Assembly: GCA_900768435.1 (NCBI GenBank)
Contig: CAAGCW010000024.1
Span: 1 to 64,000, forward strand
Length of the DNA: 64,000 nucleotides
Direction: 5' to 3'
DNA from: an uncultured Collinsella sp.
Lineage (GTDB): Bacteria; Actinomycetota; Coriobacteriia; Coriobacteriales; Coriobacteriaceae
Shown piece after piece: positions 59,458 through 64,000 of the stretch (the stretch's first letter is position 1; each line of letters begins with the position of its first letter). A model generated the notes under the pieces. The model was not told the DNA's origin, searched no databases, and was given only the letters and a program-made list of their open reading frames with translations. Both the position numbers and the translations under genes were made by a program.

Positions 59458-60420
59458 TTATCTCTTGTCCTGCTCCAGCAGTTCGGACGGTGTGCGATCG
59501 GGCTTGCCGCCGCGAAAAATCTCGCGGCCATGTAGACGATGCTCCAGGTCACGTTCGGCCTTTTCCTCGTCAATCTTGGTCTGGCTCACCACCGGGTCCT
59601 CAATCAACGACGACACCGAGTTCACCTGCTTCTGAATGCGCTCGGCGATGGTGTCATCCATACTCACGATGCGCATCTTCCAGTCGATACTCGTGGCGTT
59701 GGATGAGCTCTTGGTCCACACGAACGTCAAAATGGCGCTCTGGTGGCCGCGCGCGGGGAACATGCCAAAGAAGGAATCGTGCTGAATGTTGCTATCCTCG
59801 TCGATATAGGCGTGAACGTTATACACCACGCGGTCAATCTTATCGTTGAGCAGCGCGTTGGTCGCGAGCGCCGCGGCCTGAATCTGCCCGTTGGACAGCA
59901 GCTCGAGCTCGTTGGCAGACGATGTGTCCAACACCGTCACCTCGACCGTGCCCGTACGCTCATCGGCTTCATCGACGGTAAAGTCGAGCGGGAACTGCGT
60001 AAAGCCGTTGCCCCACTCGAGTCCACCCTTGAGTGCTGTAGAAACGGTATCGACCGAAACGCTCTCGGACAGGTTGACGGTGTTCAGACGACGCATCACG
60101 CCGTAGCCAATCTGCATGCCCACGATCAGCACCAAAATACCGATGACCACGGCCATCGCGGTCTTCGTAATGGTATGGCTCACCTGCGAGCCCGAAGGAT
60201 CGTCCTCGGACAGTGGGTCGATATGTTTTGCCTGGCTCGCGCGGTCCTCGCTGCGCAGCTGCGCTAGCGCCGCTTTGTCACCGCGCTTGGCCGCAGCCTC
60301 CTTCTCACGCATGCGCTCGGTTCGCTTTTTGGCAAGCGTGGGATCCAAGACACCGGATGCATCGATTTCGGAGAATAACTCCGTCACTTCTTCCGGAGTC
60401 AAAGGGTTCTTGTCAGCCAT
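59458..60420 (-). CDS. Single-pass membrane protein of unknown function
   Basis: I do not recognise this 320-residue protein. Residues 1-85 are charged and cytoplasmic-looking (Lys/Arg/Glu-rich coil near 28-60). A transmembrane helix spans about 87-108 (AVVIGILVLIVGMQIGYG). The outer part, about 110-270, is a mixed domain with an even pattern of beta-like segments, and the end (275-320) is charged. It follows the ABC exporter gene by 19 bases, so it may be an accessory of that system. 'aggaag' precedes the ATG. Confidence 0.6.
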   Translation of the reverse strand: MADKNPLTPEEVTELFSEIDASGVLDPTLAKKRTERMREKEAAAKRGDKAALAQLRSEDRASQAKHIDPLSEDDPSGSQVSHTITKTAMAVVIGILVLIVGMQIGYGVMRRLNTVNLSESVSVDTVSTALKGGLEWGNGFTQFPLDFTVDEADERTGTVEVTVLDTSSANELELLSNGQIQAAALATNALLNDKIDRVVYNVHAYIDEDSNIQHDSFFGMFPARGHQSAILTFVWTKSSSNATSIDWKMRIVSMDDTIAERIQKQVNSVSSLIEDPVVSQTKIDEEKAERDLEHRLHGREIFRGGKPDRTPSELLEQDKR

Positions 60421-60439
60421 AAACTTCCTGTCATATCAA

Positions 60440-62212
60440 TCAGTCGAGCTCGTGCGCACGCGCACCTTCGAACTGCATTCGATAGTAACGGGCATAGGTG
60501 CCGCCACGGGCGAGAAGCTCCTCGTGCGTGCCACGCTCCACAACGCGACCATGCTCAACGGTCGCAATCTCATCGGCATGCTTAATGGTCGAAAGACGAT
60601 GGGCGATGATGATCGTGGTACGGCCGCGTGCCAGCTCTTCGAGCGACTCCTGCACCGCCTCCTCGCTCTCGTTATCCAAAGCACTCGTCGCCTCATCCAA
60701 AATAAGGATCTTGGGATTCTTGAGAAACACGCGCGCGATGGCAACGCGCTGCTTCTGTCCACCCGAAAGACGGCTGCCGCGCTCGCCTACCACGGTGTCG
60801 TAGCCCTGCGGAAGCGATTCGATAAAGGTATCGATATTGGCGCGGCGGGCCGCCTCGGCGATCTCTTCTGCCGTAGCACCCGGCTTGCCGTAGGCGATGT
60901 TCTCGCCGATTGTTCCGTCAAACAGGTAGACATCCTGCTGCACCAGGCCGATGGCACGACGCAGGCTCTGCTGCGTCACATCGCGCACATCCTGGCCGTC
61001 GATGCTAATGGAGCCGGCAGCCACGTCATAAAAGCGCGGCAGCAGCGAACAGGTCGTGGACTTGCCGCCGCCCGAAGGGCCAACCAAAGCGATGGTCTGC
61101 CCGGGCTTGATGGACAGATCCATATGGTCGATAACGGGACGCTCGTCGGCATCGCCCTCGCCCAGCTCGACATCCTCGTAGTTAAAGCACACGTCGTGAT
61201 ACTCCACGGCGCCGGCGGTCACCTGCAGATCCGTGGCGCCCGGCTTGTCCTGGATATCCGGCGCGGTCGAGAGCACCTCGTCCATACGCTTAAAGCCGGC
61301 AATAGCCTTCTGATACGTTTCGGCCGAATTGACGAGTGTCTCGAGCGGCGTGCAGAACAGCGAAATGTAGAGAGCGAAGGTTGCCATATCGACCGCCTGC
61401 AGCTGACCCTGGGCAACGAGCCAACCACCCAGCAGCACCACGATCACATAGAGCACACCCGAGAGCAGGCCATACGTCGCGGTATAGACGCCCATGGCGT
61501 GATACATGTTCTCCTTGGACGAAAGGTAGCGGTCGTTAGAGGCACGGAACTTGGCACGCTCGGTCTCCTCGTTGGCAAAGCTCTTGACCACGCGCATGCC
61601 CGCCAGCGAATCCTGCAGCTGCGCATTAATGCCGCTGATCTTTTTGCGGTTGTCGCTAAAGACCTCACGCATACGCATGTTCTGCCAAAACATAATGACC
61701 GCAAACGCCGCCGTCACCACGGCCATGGCAAGCGCCAGCACCGGGGCGATGGTAAAGAGAATCACAAACGAGCCGATAATCTCGATACCGCAGATGATGA
61801 TCCACTCGGGTACGTGATGCGCTGCCTCACAGATATCAAATAGGTCGTTGACCACGCGGCTCATCATATCGCCCGAGCTGTTGCGGTCGAAGTATGCAAA
61901 GCTAAAGCGCTCGTACTGGTCAAATAGGTCCTCGCGCATCTTGGACTCCATGCGCGCGCCCATCACGTGGCCCCAGTAGCTCACAAAGTAGCGGCAGGCG
62001 CAACGGATGGCATACATTAGCACCAAGCCCACCGCAATCATACCGAGCGCCTGCATAATGGCAGCCTGACCCCGGGTAAACAATCCACCGGTCAAATTGC
62101 GCAGGATAATAGGAAACGCAAGGTCAATGGCAGCAAGCACCAGGGCGCAAACGGTATCGGCAACAAAAAGCCCCATCTGGGGCTCGTAATACGAGAGAAA
62201 CCTTTTAAACAT
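60440..62212 (-). CDS. ABC exporter half-transporter (permease plus ATPase)
   Basis: A 590-residue type IV ABC exporter half. Six helices lie in residues 1-310, then a nucleotide-binding domain (Walker A VGPSGGGKST near 385, signature LSGGQKQRVAIARVF, Walker B ILILDEATSALD, H-loop AHRLSTI). It would act as a homodimer exporting lipid, peptide or drug; the substrate is not evident. 'gagga' precedes the ATG. It is followed by an unrecognised membrane protein in the same direction. Confidence 0.88.
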   Translation of the reverse strand: MFKRFLSYYEPQMGLFVADTVCALVLAAIDLAFPIILRNLTGGLFTRGQAAIMQALGMIAVGLVLMYAIRCACRYFVSYWGHVMGARMESKMREDLFDQYERFSFAYFDRNSSGDMMSRVVNDLFDICEAAHHVPEWIIICGIEIIGSFVILFTIAPVLALAMAVVTAAFAVIMFWQNMRMREVFSDNRKKISGINAQLQDSLAGMRVVKSFANEETERAKFRASNDRYLSSKENMYHAMGVYTATYGLLSGVLYVIVVLLGGWLVAQGQLQAVDMATFALYISLFCTPLETLVNSAETYQKAIAGFKRMDEVLSTAPDIQDKPGATDLQVTAGAVEYHDVCFNYEDVELGEGDADERPVIDHMDLSIKPGQTIALVGPSGGGKSTTCSLLPRFYDVAAGSISIDGQDVRDVTQQSLRRAIGLVQQDVYLFDGTIGENIAYGKPGATAEEIAEAARRANIDTFIESLPQGYDTVVGERGSRLSGGQKQRVAIARVFLKNPKILILDEATSALDNESEEAVQESLEELARGRTTIIIAHRLSTIKHADEIATVEHGRVVERGTHEELLARGGTYARYYRMQFEGARAHELD

Positions 62213-62316
62213 GCAATCCTCGAAGAGAAATAAATAGCGTGAGAAATCCGGTTGAACCGGTCAGGCTGAAAACAAAGCGTCCCAACAAGCATAACGCCGA
62301 TGTTCTGGCAGCGTCA

Positions 62317-62416
62317 GCGAAAACGTCCCTAAGCGAGCAAGGTGCCTTGAAAGAGGAGTGACGCGTACTTCGGTACGCGAGCGACGATTGAAAGGCAGAT
62401 TGCCGCTTAGGGGCGT
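62317..62416. repeat. Nested palindrome upstream of the ABC exporter
   Basis: Outer arms around 'cctaagcg' (62327-62335 region) and 'cgcttagg' pair with mismatches over about 40 bases. The centre is a 7-bp stem with a TTCG tetraloop (62362-62368 with 62373-62379). It has no open frame and lies between the nudix and exporter genes. Confidence 0.55.
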
Positions 62417-62431
62417 TTGCAGCGTCGACTC

Positions 62432-62459
62432 GTTACGCGGTTTGGTAAAACCGCGTAAC
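62432..62459 (-). terminator. Hairpin at the nudix stop codon
   Basis: A perfect 12-bp stem (62432-62443 with 62448-62459) and 4-nt loop abut the nudix stop codon. There is no T tract, so termination efficiency is doubtful. Confidence 0.5.
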
Positions 62460-63155
62460 CTAGAGCTCCGTGCCCCCAAGGCGATGCGCGATGCTATCGC
62501 AGGCCAAGGCGCCTACGACGGTCTTGGCGTCTTCGATCTTGCCGTCGAGCACGGCGTCGATCAGCTCGTGCAGCGGCACCAGGTCCACGTTGACAAACTC
62601 GTCATCATCGGGGTTGGGCGCATCAAACTCGAGCTTGGTAGCCAAGTAGATGTGGATGATCTCATCGCAAAAACCGCAGGACGTGACAATCGACGTCAAA
62701 AAGCGAATACGACCAGCCCTAAAGCCCGTCTCCTCATGCAGTTCGCGCTTGGCGCAATCGAGCGGGTCCTCGCCTGGATCGAGCTTGCCGGCGGGAATCT
62801 CGACCGTCACGCGGTCGATGGCGGTGCGGTACTGACGCACCAGTACGATCTTGCCGCTCTCGGTCAGTGCCACAACGGCCGCCGCACCCGGATGGCGAAC
62901 GATATCGCGGGCGCTGCGGTGACCGTTGGGCAGCTCAACCTCAAGACGGTGGACGTCGAGGATCTTGCCCTTCCAGGCGCACTCCTCCGAAAGAATCTTC
63001 TCGTGCAGCTCGGCATCGTGCGGGTCGTCGTCGCCCAGCACCAGCGCCGGCTCGTCAGCGACCTCGCCGCCAGGCTCGCCCTCGGCGTGCCCATACATGC
63101 GGCTGCCCTCTTCAACGATCTGCGCATCCACGAGCTCTTCGTTCTTCTCGTCCAT
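62460..63155 (-). CDS. NUDIX hydrolase (ADP-ribose pyrophosphatase type)
   Basis: A 231-residue hydrolase. The first 55 residues are acidic and unlike the family. The core follows, with a complete Nudix box GKLDPGEDPLDCAKRELHEETGF near residue 125 and ADP-ribose-pyrophosphatase features (VVALTESGKIVLVRQYR, EIPAGKLDPGE). It probably clears ADP-ribose or related nucleotides. The ATG at 63153-63155 is chosen because 'gagagga' lies 8 bases upstream rather than abutting as for the ATG three codons earlier. It lies 21 bases after purD. Confidence 0.88.
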   Translation of the reverse strand: MDEKNEELVDAQIVEEGSRMYGHAEGEPGGEVADEPALVLGDDDPHDAELHEKILSEECAWKGKILDVHRLEVELPNGHRSARDIVRHPGAAAVVALTESGKIVLVRQYRTAIDRVTVEIPAGKLDPGEDPLDCAKRELHEETGFRAGRIRFLTSIVTSCGFCDEIIHIYLATKLEFDAPNPDDDEFVNVDLVPLHELIDAVLDGKIEDAKTVVGALACDSIAHRLGGTEL

Positions 63156-63176
63156 CCGTCTCATTCCTCTCGGATT

Positions 63177-64000
63177 TTAGGCATCCCAGGCGTCGCGGCC
63201 GCGCAGCGCGCGCAGGCCGATGTCGTGGCGCAGGGTCTTGCCTTCAAAATCAATCTTCTCGCAGGCCTCGTAGGCAAGGTTGCGAGCGTTCTCGAACGTG
63301 TCGCCCAGAGCGGTCACGGCAAGCACGCGGCCACCATTGGTCACGAGCTGGCCGTCCACCACGGCGGTGCCCGCGTGGTACACGGTCACGTTCTCCATGG
63401 CCTCGGCGTCGGCGATACCGGTGATGACCTTGCCCTTCTCGTAGCTGCCGGGATAGCCCGCGCTCGTCAGGACAACGGCCACAGCCCACTCGTCACGCCA
63501 GTCGAGCTCAATCTGATCGAGCTCGCAGTTGGCGCAGGCGAGCATGACCTCGACCAGGTCGTTCTTAAGGCGCGGCAGCACGACCTGCGTCTCGGGGTCG
63601 CCAAAGCGGGCATTGAACTCCAGCACCTTGGGGCCGGCAGGCGTGAGCATAAAGCCGCCATACAGGCAGCCGCGGTAGTCGATGCCCTCGGCAGCGAGCT
63701 CGGCAACGGTCTGCTCCATGACCTTCACCATGGTGGCGTGCTCCTCGTCGGTCACGATGGGCACCGGGCTGTAGACGCCCATGCCGCCGGTGTTGGGGCC
63801 CTTGTCGCCCTCGAGGGCGCGCTTGTGGTCCTGCGAGGTGGCCATGGGGCGCACGGTCTTGCCGTCGGTAAAGGCGAGCAGCGAGCACTCGGGGCCAACG
63901 AGCATCTCCTCGATAACCACGGTGTTGCCGGCATCGCCAAAGGTGCCGCCAAAGCACTCGCGCACGGCCTCCTCGGCCTGCTCAAGTTCGGTCGCCACGA
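63177..64000 (-). CDS. purD: Phosphoribosylamine-glycine ligase, 3' part
   Basis: The gene runs off the right edge; about 274 C-terminal residues of a usual 420 or so are seen. The ATP-grasp region has VVIEEMLVGPECSLLAF, DHKRALEGDKGPNTGGMGVYSP and the metal-binding LEFNARFGDPETQ, all typical of GAR synthetase (step 2 of purine synthesis). The C-terminal domain ends RHDIGLRALRGRDAWDA. The reading frame stays open to base 64000, so no start codon is present. Confidence 0.94.
   Translation of the reverse strand, partial: VATELEQAEEAVRECFGGTFGDAGNTVVIEEMLVGPECSLLAFTDGKTVRPMATSQDHKRALEGDKGPNTGGMGVYSPVPIVTDEEHATMVKVMEQTVAELAAEGIDYRGCLYGGFMLTPAGPKVLEFNARFGDPETQVVLPRLKNDLVEVMLACANCELDQIELDWRDEWAVAVVLTSAGYPGSYEKGKVITGIADAEAMENVTVYHAGTAVVDGQLVTNGGRVLAVTALGDTFENARNLAYEACEKIDFEGKTLRHDIGLRALRGRDAWDA

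Overview
The window looks like a chromosome segment of a GC-rich, anaerobic Coriobacteriia member, most likely Collinsella. This is an inference from overall gene content, codon bias and intergenic style: an Ech-type energy-converting hydrogenase, NfnAB-like flavoproteins, ECF transport, an LPXTG adhesin built of pilin isopeptide modules, and many dispersed palindromes carrying 'ggggac'. There is no rRNA, prophage or cas gene. One tRNA, the initiator tRNA-Met, is present.

Layout. 1-324: intergenic remnant. 324-7727 (-): a 2467-residue VWA/isopeptide-repeat adhesin ending in LPTTG. 7728-8194: operator-like palindrome plus a repeat element. 8195-13842 (-): a five-gene Ech hydrogenase operon in which the two membrane subunits are fused. 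14130-17005 (-): an orphan IS-type HTH protein and an old-yellow-enzyme/FadH-type reductase. 17147-17445: first regularly spaced inverted-repeat array. Then tRNA-fMet, coaX, and an AAA/DUF4143 ATPase bracketed by palindromes. 20113-22545 (-): a degenerate biotin-ligase-like gene and a folP-folK fusion. Then a sirtuin and exonuclease III. 24353-24840: a cluster of four palindromic elements. 24883-31268: an ECF S component, a membrane protein, MFS-amidohydrolase-MFS and a divergent LuxR regulator. 31293-33802 (-): fused ECF ATPases and the T component. 33831-37297 (+): glmU, prs, pth. 37671-39910 (+): NfnAB-like pair. 40050-40265: second inverted-repeat array. 40368-44069 (-): polar amino-acid ABC importer plus a cytidylate-kinase-like gene. 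44342-46660 (-): yqeY, PpiC foldase, orphan EIIA. 46813-50435 (-): purN, purM, purF. 50732-54046: membrane protein, MoaE-like protein, class B sortase, purE. 54491-59246 (-): carAB with a PyrR-like leader hairpin. 59458-63155 (-): unknown membrane protein, ABC exporter, NUDIX hydrolase. 63177-64000 (-): 3' part of purD.

How the genes fit together. Ech and the NfnAB-like pair both handle low-potential electrons: Ech would oxidise reduced ferredoxin to H2 while moving ions, and the NfnAB-like pair would balance ferredoxin, NADH and NADPH pools. Several genes serve nucleotide synthesis (prs, purF/M/N/E/D, carAB, xth, nudix). The adhesin and the sortase concern the cell surface, but sit 45 kb apart and may not be enzyme and substrate.

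The strongest unexplained signal is a two-locus array of 15-bp half-sites in alternating orientation. All seven internal spacers are exactly 25 nt and the overall period is about 81 bp. Around it are several other palindromic families: elements fused to stop codons, elements with an internal 'ccgcaggta' hairpin, long hairpins that share a loop but not a stem, and a palindrome that brackets one acquired-looking ATPase gene. Start codons were adjusted where a Shine-Dalgarno sequence decided between candidates. All calls rest on reading the sequence; no database search was run.
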